A stretch of 64,000 nucleotides of DNA from Wuchereria bancrofti (lineage: Eukaryota > Nematoda > Chromadorea > Rhabditida > Onchocercidae), in the NCBI GenBank assembly GCA_005281725.1, contig SSBO01000009.1:6014303-6078302 (forward strand). The letters are read 5' to 3'. Below the pieces are notes generated by a model. It was not told where the DNA came from. It made no database searches and saw nothing but the letters and a program-made list of their open reading frames with translations. This document shows positions 34,301-49,300 of this stretch, in pieces. A program made the translations under genes and the position numbers. Positions within the stretch are counted from its first letter, which is position 1. Each line of letters starts with the position of its first letter.

Positions 34301-37300
34301 GGTATGCTTAAGTGGAAGCACATACTAACAGTCACTTTTACAGAACCGATTGTATCATCGATGTACGATTCTTTAAGAGTTAGTGCTTCCATGGCTTACT
34401 TATATATTTAAGCCCTGCAACTTCTTAATTTTCGATGTTTTTCGTGCATGTATTATTAATTTATAAACGTTGCCATTTGTCTGGTCCAGTAGCAGGTGTG
34501 CAAATCTTCCCAAGTTTGAATAATTTAAATAATTTTATTCCTTATCACTATCACCCAGAACCAACCCACATTCGAAATCTAGAGTATGGCAAAATCGATG
34601 GTAGTCTTAATCACCTCAATCAATAGAAATTACCGGAACAAAGGAATTTTACTCTATTATTCTTCAAATAGATATGTTCATGTTGTGAATAAAAATAGTT
34701 TTGAAAGATGAAATATGTATTCTTGTAAATGAGCACATAAAAACAAAATTTGATTAAAAAAATTGCACTAATATTCCATCATACCACTCTGTACACTGAT
34801 GTTCTCTGTTTGTGGTCGGTGCTAATTCTCATCGTTAGAACTAGAAATACAGTCTGTTATAGTTTTTATAAGGGTGCAAATCTGACTTTTTTAATAGCAG
34901 TACTGAACAATCTACAAGTAAAGCTTTCCAAAGAGAACGATTGTCAACGTAGTACCTTAGCGTTTATAAATTACCCCTAAAATAACTTGGTAAATTTGTA
35001 CAAGAACTTTTTGATGGTAAGCATGCTACTACTTGATAGTTGACATTTCTGTAGTTATCGGATACAGTATTATATACGAGGTAAAGTGCAGTCACCATGG
35101 GTTTATTATATATGGCTCATAACAGTGTTGTTTTAGAAATCCCTTTTTTTTTGGTCGACTTTTGCGCTCTGCTGCGGGTACTTTAAGTTTTTGGAATTCG
35201 TTTAAATAAAATGTGTGGTATTCCGTTTCCGTCTTTTTAAAATCTCATCAAACTTTTCAAAATATTGTATTGACTTTGGTACTGAAAAAGTAGGAAAAGT
35301 ACAACACAGATGTGTAGTCATCTAAAAGTATAGTGTGAACTTTATTCAAGTTGAAGGAATGGTTGCTTTCTTTTTGGAGAGTTATTTGCGACAGCCTAAT
35401 TTTTAACGTTTTTTTTCGCATCAGGAATGTGAGGACATAATTTAATGATGTGAAAAAGCAGTTTATGATAGTTTCTGTTTCTTTTTGAAATAAATGAAAA
35501 AAAAAAAGAAACGAGTAAAAGAATGCTCTAAAAACTTGTTGTGGCTAAAGAAATGCTTTAAAAACTTTCACATGTTTGATTTGTTTTTTTCGAGTTCTAA
35601 AATCTATTTTGTGGCCTGCTTATTTGTGTCATACTTCCATTTGTTTTCAGTATGAACGATAATTTAATTTTTTGATTGCGCAAGTATTCGGTTATCAATT
35701 GAAGCCTGACGTCAAGATGTGTTCCTCTTATAAAAATAGGTTTTCCAATGTATCTTACGTATTTTAGCAATAGCTCTTAAGTGGAGTAATTTTTATTTAA
35801 CAGATTTAAATTAGAGGTCGTGTATTGATTTTGCTTTTGTTTTTTCTCTCTTGCGTTTATCATTCTTTGACAGAAGTAGAAAGGTTTTATTTCTGAAGTG
35901 ACTTCACGTTATGCAGGATTGACTCTTACCTTTTTTATCATATGCAGGAACATGATTCATAAATTCCTGCTTGATAAATCCATTATCCAACTGGGTTTAA
36001 ATACTTGTTGCTGAAGTTATCATTGCTTTTTGTTGAGTAGTAGTTCTTTCACTTCTTGTTAATTGCTATTAATTTTGTAAGCAATTGGTTCCTCTCATAA
36101 CACTTTTTTTCATTTATGCGTACATCAAATACTTGGTTAATTTAAGGTTCACTAATGACAACAAACTGAAATTTAAGTGAGAAAGCAACAGCACAAAATT
36201 TGTGTTTTTGCTTATTCCATTATTTTTATGTAGCTTCTACTGTGAGTAGGCATTGTTTCTCTGAGCGGGATAGTCTTAGTTGGAAGTGGTTCTGAGATGC
36301 TGCCTACATCACTTGATCTTTCTCTAGCAAATAATACAAACTGTATTTCATTTCATAACCACCTATCTCTTTTTCTGTTTTTTTCTAAACATCTTTGCTT
36401 TTAATAGAAGTGTTATTGGTGGATTATTTATAGTAAAAGGTGAGCAGATGGCTTTTAAAGGAATCACTTGAATCAATCTTTAATGATTTGTAATAGTCAT
36501 TATGTTTTATCGTATTAAAAGTTAGCAACATAATAGCATTCTCTCTTATTCTTTATGAGTGGATGCATATACTAAGAACTGGTTGTTTCTCTGAATTTTT
36601 TTTAAGGCTTTATTTTTAATACATTTCCTTTGTCGATTTAAATCACCAAGTTTGTTGACTTGGACTTTTTGGCTTTTCCACTTTTACTGGTAATATTTAC
36701 CTTGATAAGTGTAGTTCCACATAAAACTTCCTTATTACATGCACACACTGGTGTGAATAATGTCACGCCTCCATTTCGTTTCGTGTACCACCCTTGGAAA
36801 TGTTTCGCTTTTATGATTATGAAGATATTTTATATCTTACTTTATTTTAGGATACCCACCGAATATATCACAAATGCAGTCACAAAATAATCAGCATCCT
36901 TCATCTTCCAATATTTTCCCAGCTGGTGCTTCGGGAGCACCAGTTACGCCAGCATCACGAGGAACCATGTATCCACCACCATCGATAGTCGCTTCTCAAC
37001 AATCTTCTGGACCACAATCTGCTCAGTACCCAGCACAATCTTGCTATCAGTCTAAAGCGCAGCAACAACCAAAATATCCTATTCAATCTTCAGTCTACCG
37101 TCAACAGGTTGCTTTATATTTTTTTTGCTAATTTGTTTTTTTATCAAAACAATTATGACTATATTCAAAAAACTGGAAACATAAAAAAAATGCCCCAATA
37201 AAAATACACAACAATAATAAATTCTCACATTTAGCTACATTTAAACACAAATAACGACGAGAATATTTCAAAACCTAACTATTATCAAAAACAAACTAGG

Positions 37301-40300
37301 TATACCATTAATTCGTACTCATTTTTTTTTTGAACATATAGTCATAATTGTTTTGATAAATATTCTCGTTTTTTTTTTTTTACTGGGTATGAATTTTGTA
37401 ATTTTACACTCCTAGTATAACACTGAGCTGATGTGCACTAGAAAAAAACGGATCCTTTCAAAGAAGATTAGTTGATTACAAGCATGATGGAGGTACGGGA
37501 TGGTAGAAAAGAAGATAAGATAGTATGAGAGATAGTGAAGTGGCTGTGCTTAGTTTTTATTGTCTTTCATCTAGAATTGCTGTTAGCAAAGACTGAATGG
37601 TACCAGTTTGGCCCACAATATAAATTGATTGTCAGAATTGAGATTCGTAAAAAAAAAACAAATTACATCTCTTAGCATATGAGATGCAATTTAGTGCTTC
37701 CAAATCATCATTTTTTACTGTGCTAAATAAAAAAAGATTGGCAGTAGAAGGGAGTAAAAGATAGAAACATTCCGTATTCTCTCGATGATTTAAAGAATCA
37801 CTGTTTCAGTTAATTGTTTTAGGATTTATTGTAGTGGTGTAATTGGTTAATATGTATTATCAATAACAATGTCTTTCATTTTTGTATCACTGTGAGTGAT
37901 TGCAGCAACCACAGTCGGCGTCGGTGAGAACCTACCTTGGCAACCAACCACCATCGCTGTCTGCTTCGCCTACTTATCAGTGTTAGTTCTCTTTAATAAT
38001 TATTTTTCTTCTAGCTGTATTTCAACTTTTCAACTGACTTTTAGTCCCTTCAGTTTTTGCTGCACCATAAATTAAGACAGATGCAGTTGTTTTCTTGCCA
38101 CGTGTAGAATTTTTAGATGTTCTTGTCACACGAATAGAATTGGACGTTAAGCAAACAATTTAACAAAGACTGATTAGCAAAATTGCTTAGCGTAAGATGA
38201 TTTTCTTAGGATTATTTTCATGCTATTTAAGATCATTTTGGTGGTACCATCTCTCTTATTAGCAAATATAATAGCTCAGTAGCTTTTTCAGAAACACTAA
38301 ATCTGTTCTGTTTTAAACAAATTAAATAGGCTAAAAAACCTACTTTAATCAATCAAAATTTGCTATTAATTCAAGTTTGCACTTGAAGAATTTAACTTTG
38401 AGCTCGAAAACTTGACATTTTGATGGTTTGTTGAGCTGGACTAATAAAGCAGCATGTTGGGTTTAAGGCGATAATTAGTTGAGATCAGTTATCTGAAAAT
38501 GATGGATAGAATATTCCATGAAAAATTGCTTATTTTTTTAACTTTGTCAGTTGGTTTTTTTGCAAAGAGTGCTTTGAATTTTCGGAGATGATTGTAGCGA
38601 AGTATATGACGTATAGAAAACAGTTGCCTAGGACAACTGCATTAATTCTTTTTCTTTCAGATAGTTCACTGCAAAGTTTTTTCTAAAAAACCGTTGAAGT
38701 ATAGAATCAATTTTAGAGAAAGGTAACTATAATTAAAAATAGTGAAATAATAAAAATTGTAAATTCTCTATTTTTAAATGTTATGAGGCTCTTGTGCTTC
38801 TCCTGTGATTGGTTACAAATGCAGTGTTTTTGTGATTGTCAGGTGATTAGACATTTCATTATTATAATAAATTTATGGTCTAATTATTGCATAAGTTTCT
38901 GGATGGAGTTAACAGGATTTGCAAGAATTACGAATACTGATCAATCTATCTTATTAGCTGGATAATCTCTGTTTTTCACCTCTCTCTCTCTCAGCTCTTA
39001 TTATTGTTTATAGTCTAATCCTTTTTCTTCTCCACAAAATAGTCATAACGTAATTCGTTTTCAGTAACAAAGACAAAAAAGAAGTGGTTTTCTCTTTTAC
39101 TGATAAGTACACATTTGGCACTTTTTTAAACTTCTAAGTCTGTTATTCAAGTAAGCTTTTTCACAAAAGCGGACAAGGTTTAAGATCCTGCAAATCTGAC
39201 CCTACTTATTGTTTGTAATAATAAATTTTAAGACATTTGGTAAAGCTATGCTTCTTTCTTGACCAAAAAGAACACATGATAGTAATTGAAATTAAAAACT
39301 TAATTTTAAAAAGTAAAGTTCTGGAAGCTAAATTTGTCCTGCTTAGTCGGTTACAAAATTGCCGAAGAAATATAGTTCGTAGCTCACGAGAATAAGTATT
39401 GGTTTAACTGGCAAAACAAATAATTCCTAAAGAAAAATTTTTCGATAAGTATGTAATATGTCACATATTATGTAATTTCACTTTCACATGTCATAAATTT
39501 GATCATAGAAATTATTGATTTCTCATAATAGTGAAAGTGTAGAACTTCTACTCTTTGTTTGGCTCCGTCTCATAGACTGATATTTAATGTTACTATGGTG
39601 TGTAGTATTTAGTATTTGTTGCTTTCTGAGCATAAATTCATTTTCAGTATTGGGCTAAAATTCAGATGGTAATGAACATGCTACATTAGGATAAGTTATT
39701 ATTGCAGAATAGCAATTTTGTAGAAGTAATTTTTTTTTACTGATGATTTAAAAATTATGAATATTTAAATCAGATGAGTGAAGAATGAAAGCTGCAGAAG
39801 AAAATTCTTCATGAACGAGAAAATATGGATATATAATTTTAACCCGATGTAAATTATCCATGATAAGTGATTTAATTTCTGCTGCTTTATCTATAAATTA
39901 CTGTTTTTTCTTAGCGAGAATTGGCAAGACTTTGTTAACAGAACATTCTTGTCCTTTACTTTCGTACCACTTTTGTCCTATTCTACAAATGGTGTTAATT
40001 TGCTAGTGCCTCAGGGGTAGCACCATCGACTGCAAATAGTTAGCAGTTAACAACTCTAAATGCATTTTCTGAAAGCTCATTAGTGTATTCATAATTGAAT
40101 TCAGAAGGTATGAACCTCTTTCACTGTCCTGCTCTCTATACAAACAGAACATATCCAGAAACACACACAACACACATGGATACGGACTCAGATTTATTAT
40201 CTCCTCTCGGAGTGATTAGCTGTTTGAAATGAATCACAATGTCAGAGTTGGCAGTCAGTGAAAGAGACTTGGTTTAGACATCTGGAGCTTTTCCATCTGT

Positions 40301-43300
40301 ACAGATTGTTGGCTTAAATGTCCATTAGTCAGTAGACTATATTTTGTTTTGGGATTGAAGAATGAAATGAAATAATCTCAGTCATTTCATTCTTTCCTGC
40401 CATTTGTGACACTTCAAGAATATAGTGTACTCTGTTCGTGGGGTGACAAGCATCGCGTTTTGAAGAATGCGATTTCATTAGTTTATTCATATGCACAAAC
40501 CTTTTTTTGACATTTACTCCTCAATTTTTATCAGTTCAGTGTTTCCATATTCTTTTTTTCATCTATTAACAATGTCTTCGCTTTCTACGCATAACAAAAT
40601 TGTTTGAGGTGATTTTCTACGCCTCCAACAATTTGTTTACTCATAAAATTTGAATATGTGATTTCTTCATTTGGCTTCTTCGTCCCACTTTTAACACTGA
40701 TTTTAGAAAAGAAAGGAGCTATTCAAAAAGCAGCACATCTTTTATTACAAGTGTGATCTTCTTGTCCGGTTCTTCGAACAAAATTTTAATAGCTTTTTTG
40801 CACGCGTTGTGCCGACATACGGCCTTGAAGGACTGATGACATTTAAGATTGGAAAGGCTCGAATAATTTTTCCTTTTTCTTTAGAGTAGCAAGCTAAACT
40901 CATCAGCTATTCATAATGGCTTATTTAAAGAAGTGGGATGAACTCTGCCTTGTTTTTTCTAACAAATTCATTAAATGCAAGTGGGAATATAATATTGTCG
41001 AAATATCACCGTTATACATTCCTAATATTTCTAACTTGTTGCATCTTTTTGAAATTGGTGTTGAAATATATCTGTAAGTGTCGCAGTGTTGCTGAGTGCA
41101 TTTGTGAAATCAATATAATGGCCGAGAACTTATTTACGGCAGCTGCTTTGCTTGAAGTTATCTTACCATTCAAATTATTGCAATATATAATGAAATGGAA
41201 GTGCAGGAAAAAATTTCCATCCCATATTGATTCTAGCATTGTAAGGTAATAAGCGTGGTAAATTTCTTTTTTCTTCTGTTATTTACAGACTAAAAATATT
41301 CTAACATCTCTCTCAACTTTAAAATTTCTATTTTTTTTGTAGAAGTCTTTTCTAGAAATTGTCCAAGCTTTCGAGATATTGGATGCGTCACAAAATCATT
41401 TACTTTTTCATTCTCAATTTCTATAAGCATGAATTTCGAAGCATAATTTCGCATTAGACTACAAAACTACTTCGATTGGAAATTATATTTGATGTAATAA
41501 AATAAATCCTTAAAAACGCGAAAGCTTTCTTTTGTTTTGAGGTTTAAAGAATCAAAAATTTTCTAAAAATGTATAGCCAGGTAATAACAGATACATAAAG
41601 TAACTGCACTGGATTGAACACTGCTCCCTGATCTCTTGCTTGCTAATTTTAATCACTTTGATATCTAAATCGAAAAACTAATGCTCTTAACTTGCACTAG
41701 TTACGATTTTTAATTTTTTCTGCACTTTGCAGAACTTTCCAAAGATCATACTTGAGTTTCTTTTCCCTCATAATTCTTATTTCCACAAACAATTTTATCC
41801 ATCAAAATACAGGCGTTCTTGTTCTTTCTTTCCTCTATTTCCTCTATTAGATATTTATAAAGCAAGCATTCAGAAATTTCCTCAGTTAATTATTCGATCG
41901 TAAAATGGCTAGTGGAAAAATGATTGGTGCTGTTTCATAAGAAATCATTAGTGCTTATCTCCAATCCAAGTATATATCCCTTCTCACTCTACCACAATGT
42001 TTATGCGTGGACGGATTATTTAGCAGCTGCATTGGATGCGACAAGTCTCCAATATAGACATGGAATTCAATTTCATACCTTCCCTTAGATTCATTACTAA
42101 AATATTAAAAGAATGCTTTACTAGGAAGCTAGCAAATAGATTATGCTAAGTTACCATTCATTCACCTCTTTTCAACATTCGGTAGCTCATGGAACCCTTT
42201 CTTAATCCAGCTACATTCTTCATCCTTCTTGCTTTTCTCTAATCCTGTTTAATTTCTTGTTCATATCCCTCATATTATTTTTAACATTATTTCTTAATTT
42301 ATTCGAATTCGATGTTGTATTTATGCCACAATTTGCTTTCTCCTCTCACTGTTGGTTTAACGTTTTCAAACTTACTCCCTGCCTCTTCCACCTATTATTT
42401 TTCGATTCCGTCGAACTTCATCAAAGATACACGATATTTTCGATTTATTTCGTATATTCCTTTTTTCTTATTTTTCACACGCAATAGAAGCATATCCTTG
42501 CAATATTGCTTATACCTCATTTAGTCATGAATTTCAGTCAAGAAAGGTTTTTTCAAAAGAAGTTTTCAGTATGAAAAATATTATGACGTTCAAATCCTTC
42601 GTGCTTCAACATACAGGGCTTTTCTTTTCATTAAAAAAAGCAATAATTTGTCTTTTCTTTACATATGAAGATAATGCTGTCCTTCATCTGCTCCTGTTTA
42701 CCCATTCCTCTTCCTCCCTTTCCCCAAAAGGCCAACTATATTCACTCCTAAGTGCTTCTGCTGGGATCATACTATATTATGTTATGTTCGTTGTAGCTGA
42801 TTAAATTTTTTTTTCCTTTCATTTCTCGTAGATTTTCCTTACTTTCTTAAAATCTTAAGCTGGGTCTAAGCGAAATGAACCTACATAATAGTAGCAATAC
42901 CCATTTAGAACTGAAGCTTGGAAATGATTTTTCATCTGAAAACTGCCGTACTCCTCTTTCGAACCATCCAATATCAATACGTCTCATCAGCAGTCCAGCA
43001 ATTCTGTTCGGTTCATCATTCACGAATATTTATTTCATTTTTGAAGAAGGTTAGCATTCTTGCCTTGCTTCTGATTCCTTCGTAACAAATACAGATAGAT
43101 ACGACTCGAGCAGAAAAAGACTAACATGACTTGTTGTGAATGTTTTACCAGCTGTGAAAGTTGCAATCGGATGCCAGTTGCAGCTTATAGTCAAGGAAGA
43201 AGTGCTTATATGATCGGTTCAATCAACCGAGCACAAGAATCGGTATTAATTTGGAATTAGGCACGGCTGTTTCAACGGGGAACAAAATTTTCCGTAATTC

Positions 43301-46300
43301 TAATAGTCTGGAAATTCCACAACCAATTGAAGTAGAAGCGAAATCAAACTTGTCATTGATGTTGAAAGAAGAGGAACAGGGCGAAGAAGTTTTGGCGCTG
43401 CCAAGTCCGGGAACATTGAATGATATGATGTCAAAAGTTCAAAGTAAGTTGAACTTCAAAGCTTTTGAATTTTTCTTAATTCCAATTAATTGTGTTTTGC
43501 AAAATTGCAGTTAGTCTCAAATGTTGTGTCTTGTTAAATTATCATCTCTGTTGTTGATATCGGCGGCTTAACTATACCATTTTTTACTTCATTTTTTGCT
43601 TATAAAACATAACTGATAGTTTTTGACGGATTCTATGAGGAAAATGCCAGGTTTCTGTCGACTGATTTTTTTGAATATTGCTTTATTTTCGTTAATTGCG
43701 ACGTTAGAGGCGGTTTTGGCCACAGAGTCTCACAATTCTTCCGTTAATTTTATTTATATGTCGTCTAAAAATTGTTAGCTTAATAGTTATTCATTTAATA
43801 AGGTATTTAATGACAGATAAGACATTTTGTTGATGGTGCACATATAAATGAAGTCGAAATATGTTATACTTTTTGTCTAGAGTCTAGAGTTGAGTGCGGT
43901 TTTTTTTGGTGCAGTTATTAAGCGGTAGCATTAATATTTTTAATATATATTTATTGTAAAAAAGAAACAAACTTAAGCAATTGAGCAATCTGATATCGAT
44001 ACGATTTCATTTTTGGAAATGATTATTTTATGACTGCTGTATTTGGACTTTTCTTACAAGATTATCCGTTATCAGAATAAGCAGTGATGCAGCAGCTGCA
44101 GGTTAGGCGTGTCCGTATATGGTTTTCTTCTTACTGCCGTACCAAATTGCATCTGCTAATTCGCCCTTTCAATCCATCTGTTATCAGCCCATCTTCTGTT
44201 TCAAAGTTTGTTTTTTAAATATATTGTCAGTCTTATTTTTTTCGTCAGTGATTTATTGCACATTACTGAATTATAATCGAAGAATAAAAGGAAGAAGCAC
44301 AAGCTCATTTATTTCCGCACTTCAAGTGTTGTCTCGCCATCTGTGTGATGCTAATAGCCGCTGTTTGTGAAGATGCTGATGTCGGCTTGTCACTGATGGT
44401 AATGATGCTTCTTCCTCATCCTTACTATTATTTACTTCCTTTCATCCAACTCTTCGCTTGTAGTACTCTTATTTTCATCTTCATATATTATTCAAATATT
44501 TTCCTGCACTTATTCCCACATTGTGTAAAATTATCAATCAGTTTTTGCCTCTTTTGTAACTAAAATTTCAGAGAAATTCAAATATCGCTAGATGATGCGA
44601 AATATTTTGGAGTATTTGAGAATGTGCTGAGGCTGCTTTAATGCATGCGGATCATTGTTAATGTGTTGGGGGGGAAAAGGAAGAGAGAACGGGCTGTATT
44701 CAACATTTCAGTAGGTGAAAAACAATTGTCAGATTTGTTGAGGAAGCGAGCAGCAAGCAGTTACCGTGATGCAGTACTTGAGAGGAGAGCGTGTGTTTGT
44801 GTGAAGTAGGAGAAAGGTCAGTATGTCGTTGTCCTCTTTTATAGTGAAAGTGAATACGACACCGAGTCACATCTGCTCCTTAAAGATTAGCGTTGAACTC
44901 ATCTCACTCACCTGTTTTTTTATGATTCATCCCCATGATATACATATAATATGATTTACGTTGCTGCTAAATGTATGTTATCAAATCAAAGTTATATCGT
45001 ATTGCTTCTCGTATCATTTTTGTTACTTCTTTTAGTTACATGAAATTTCATACTGAAACAGTGCTTTTATTTCCTTTAGAAGGATAGTATTTAAAGAAAT
45101 GTCACCTTAGATTTCTTTATTGTCAACTTAATTTGACTCCATCATTTTGCTCATTTTTTCTTATTAAACTGCAGCTGTTATTCTTCGCTGGGAGCATTCC
45201 AAGATTCTTTCAAAAACAAAAAAATCGAAATACTAATAATTCCAGAAAGATCATATTTGAACTTGAATGAGAAACAACAAATTGAAAATGAATTGAGGCC
45301 GAGATGGGAAATAATGACATGTTTATGGTTCAAAACTTCTAATAAAACAGTGTATTCCAGATGTACTGCTGTTTTACCGATGGTGATAGAGCAGGGCGGG
45401 GAGAAAAGGATGAGGGAAAAGAACCAATCTTATTCCAATCTCAGTAATTCATTTTTCACCAGTTTTTCAAAGCTGCTGCTTCGAATGTAATATGTATTTG
45501 TAATTCTATTTGACTAATTATACTAGTGATATTGAAATTAATTAGTCTTTTTTTTGTAATGAACTGAGAAGCAACCCATGAAGTGTGAGAAAACCAATGG
45601 AGGATATGGAAAATCGTAGTTTTATTCATTTGTTTGCTAAATGATCATTGCTTGATTTCTAAATAAGATGAATCACATACAATAGCATGCATATATTAAA
45701 TGAATTTGAAATAGTTACTTCAATCTGTAAAATTTACGCTGGAAAATAAAAAGGAAGAAATGGGAAATAGTTTGGATGGTTATGATTTCATGATTGAACA
45801 AACGAAGCAAGGTTAGGCTTTTTTTGCGCAATAGTGGATTGAACCGTGAGTTATTATATGACTAAATATCGGAATCGTTTTCTCAACCAAACAAATAACG
45901 AATGAATAAAGGATTGAATTACTTTCAACTTCTTGGCTCTTGAAGAATATTGAAGAAATTTAAGCAAATAATTAGCCGGAGTAATGTATTCTTGACTTCT
46001 CATTCTTAAGTGTTTTCATTTACAACAAAAGTGGTCTGAGTACTAAATCAGACAGTTCTGTGATCAATATCACTGGACAACATCTGTTTAAAAGAGGCAC
46101 CGTATTTGCTTTGAAAAAATTTGCACTTAAGAGAATGAGGGGAATTGGTTGGAAGAGTGAAGAAGTAAAGGCGGTCATTATATGTCTTGTCATACAGAAT
46201 GGAGAAATTGCATTTCAGGATCCTCCAGTATGTTGTCAAACTGATTTGCACCTCTCTCACTGGTCGGGAAATATGCGCTTTTCATTCATTCTTTCCTCTT

Positions 46301-49300
46301 CTTACAATACTTTGCTTTTGATAACTCAGCAGCTATCTTCATCTTGACATTTTTTGATTTCTTTTAATTTCTTAGATATATTAGCGAGATTTCCTGAATT
46401 TTCATTGTTCGCATTTTTCAATTTCTGTATTTTTCTATGTTATTTGAAAGATTTAACAATTATTGCATCGTATATTGGCTCTGCATAAAAATTTGCGCAT
46501 AACTGATAGGTGAAGGTGGTCATACAAATTGTTGGAAACATTTTTGTCGTCTTTGATCTCTTACCTTTTTATAAACTCTCTGTACTTTTTTTATAAACCC
46601 TACATTTTAGTTAACAGGCGGATGATGTCGGTAATCTTTCTTATTTCCGTTCTTCTTTAAATATATCATTTCATGGCTGATATTTAGGTGTAAATTTAAG
46701 CAGTCCCTGGTTAATTGCTGATACACTGATAAATATTAATTGTTGACACTGCTGAATAAGCAGGTGAGAGGAAAGATGAAGCGGTGAAATAAACGGACGA
46801 ACAGGAAAAGGAAGCATATCATGAAAATTAAGAACAGTAGCTAGCAATTCGTTATGATAATTTGTGGCCATATTTAATAGTTGACTTTATTAATTGTAGT
46901 CGTTAAATCCGCATATTATTTAGCAAGATTATGTCGCTATACGTTCAATGAAACTTTTGAAAAAAAGGATATGTTATCCAGTTACATGATGTTAAAGTTA
47001 GTAATGCTAATTTCTAATTGACAGTTGTGATTTATGATTGTTTATTAAGTGTCAGTTAGTCTGAACAAAAATCACCGTGAACAGAAAGGAACATTTTGTT
47101 TGAAACCTGTTTGATATTAAGCGATTGAAATCCATTGCTTATTCATTATCATTTGTATTCAGAAATTTAACTATAGGTTTTCACGAATTGGACAATATAT
47201 ATATATATATATAGGAACACAGTACACTTGATGTCAGAAATCAATAGTGAGTGAATAAATTTCTGCAGTGAAGTGAGACAACAATAAATAATAGAATTAA
47301 AAGACCAATTGTATGGTTGTGTAGCTGAATATTTATATATATTTAATGTATTTCAATACTGGAATCCGTTTGATAACTTCCTGTCGTCTTCACCTCCTTT
47401 CTTTTCGGTACTCTGACACCGATGCTAACTAAAAAGCTCGTTTACAATCGGAGTAGTGTGTGTGTTTTAAGGCAATAAAATTGCCTCTTAAAATGCCTTC
47501 AAGCTATACAGCAACTCCATAACCTCTCTTTGTTGCTCCATTCCGCCGATGACTGCCGTTGCTGCTTCTCTTTTCTCGGTTCCAAATCTAGTCTAGACTC
47601 ATTTTTCCCTTTCGGCCCTCCAATATCCTATTTCTGTTCACTTGTTTTATTCGCCTCACATGAATAAATTATTTCCTATTCGCTTCTGGTTGTTTGTTTT
47701 ACTGCCAAATGTCACAAGACTGAATCTGTAAAAGCTTAAGCGGGAATGCTTAAAATTTAACTGATTATAATCTAATACTCAGTGCTTGTTGTAGCATTCC
47801 GTAGATAAGACAAAAATCCAATGAACCTTCAAACATTTTACTCTTGGATTTCTATACGGCAGTACAATCTTTTTCGATTCACTATACACTTTTCTTTAAC
47901 AGCATACTCGAGAGCTGCATTTCATTAAGATTTTAAATTCATAGTACTCCTGTCAAGAGTTGTTGATATGTTGGTGATAGTATAAGAAAATCACAATGGA
48001 ACTGTGTGGCTTTTCTGTGTGAAGGAATAGTGATCGCAACTTTGCTGATATGTTAAACTTTTAGAGCAAACGTAAGTTATAGTGTAACGTACATGTAATG
48101 ATAACAGCTAGTATAAGAGAGCTTCATACTGTTCGTTGTTGTAGGATAATGAAGTTTCTGTCGTTTCGTTCCTTTAAATTTCCATATTCGTTTTCAATCG
48201 GTTTGACTATTTAACAGGTACTACTATATTTAACGACAGCTCTACAATAAGTGAACGCATCCAACTTGTTTGTAGTGTCAATTCTCCAACTCTTCACTTT
48301 CCTCCTCCCACCTTCATTTCATTTCTCTCCCCATTCACACCATTTTTGTTTCGCAACTGAAAGCTTGATCTCTTATTACAACTACGAATTCATGTTAAAC
48401 TGTGAAGCATGCAAAAACTAATATAATAGTATGACTAGGATCTTTTGATTTTCTGAGAATGGTTTTTTTTAATTGATCATTTTCTTACCTAAAAATCAAA
48501 AATAATCTAGTGATCACGTTTGTATATCCTTTTTAACAGTAGTGATATTACTGATTGACAACAAATAAAAGTTGTTTAAAGGCCGACCGGAACTACTATG
48601 TGTCGAGAATGACTTACGATCATTTCTTTATTCATCAAGGTTCCCGCGGCCATCTGCTATTATGAAAACGACCTTTCTCTTTCATCCTTCATTTCCACAA
48701 TAGAAATATTTTTATTAGGACCCTCGGACCTCATTAAGTGATTTTTATATCCTGCTCCAATCTTTCCACTACTATTTCATTCAATTCTCCTATTTTCGTG
48801 AATCTTTCATGTCATTTCTGTTCTTCTTTAACTGGACAGTACTTTTTTTCTTGGATTTTTTTCACTCTTCTCACTCATAAATAAAGGAGAAGACAAGTAA
48901 TGGTGTAAAAAAACGAAAAAGATAAATAGGACTTGTCCTTATTATTAAACAAAAAAGCGACGTTTTGTTTATTGTAGTTAGTTCACTGGCATGTTTCAAA
49001 GTGATTTCATAATGCATAGAAAGCTTACAAGCTTAAAGAAGCATGAAGTAGTAGTGTGACATGAATGAAAGATATAGGTAGACGATTCTTGAAAAGCTCT
49101 TAAGGTGCTACTCTTTAAGCTGTAGTCTCAAGACAAATGCCTGCAGTACAAAAAATTCGATTAAATGACTAATATGATAATGCAGTTTGAACGATATATA
49201 AGATTCAAATCTCTCTTTCTAATTCTTTTTCATTTAAATCTTTCTAACACTTTGAAGACAAAATTTGAACAGTTGGCGAGAATACTTGAATATATATCAT

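Larger units (their letters stand above)
33449..36850 (+). other. PTIP intron of 3.4 kb
   Basis: Intron between exons 8 and 9. Apart from the candidate alternative last exon (34490-34626) it is AT-rich and holds only short chance open frames. Confidence 0.7.

Noticed and set aside
34508..34520. CCCAAGTTTGA resembles part of the nematode spliced leader SL1.
   Set aside because: Only 11 bases match and no SL RNA gene context (Sm site, hairpins) is present; it lies in the candidate PTIP exon frame.
40938..41249. Overlapping open frames of 103 (+) and 75 (-) codons.
   Set aside because: Hydrophobic, AT-driven frames on both strands with no motif; treated as chance.
45257..45490. A 77-codon open frame on the + strand with a CCAG acceptor-like site before it.
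   Set aside because: No suitable donor or phase link to PTIP exons and no family resemblance.
46060..46347. A 95-codon open frame on the + strand in the PTIP giant intron.
   Set aside because: No recognisable domain, no convincing splice sites, and a composition typical of random AT-rich DNA.
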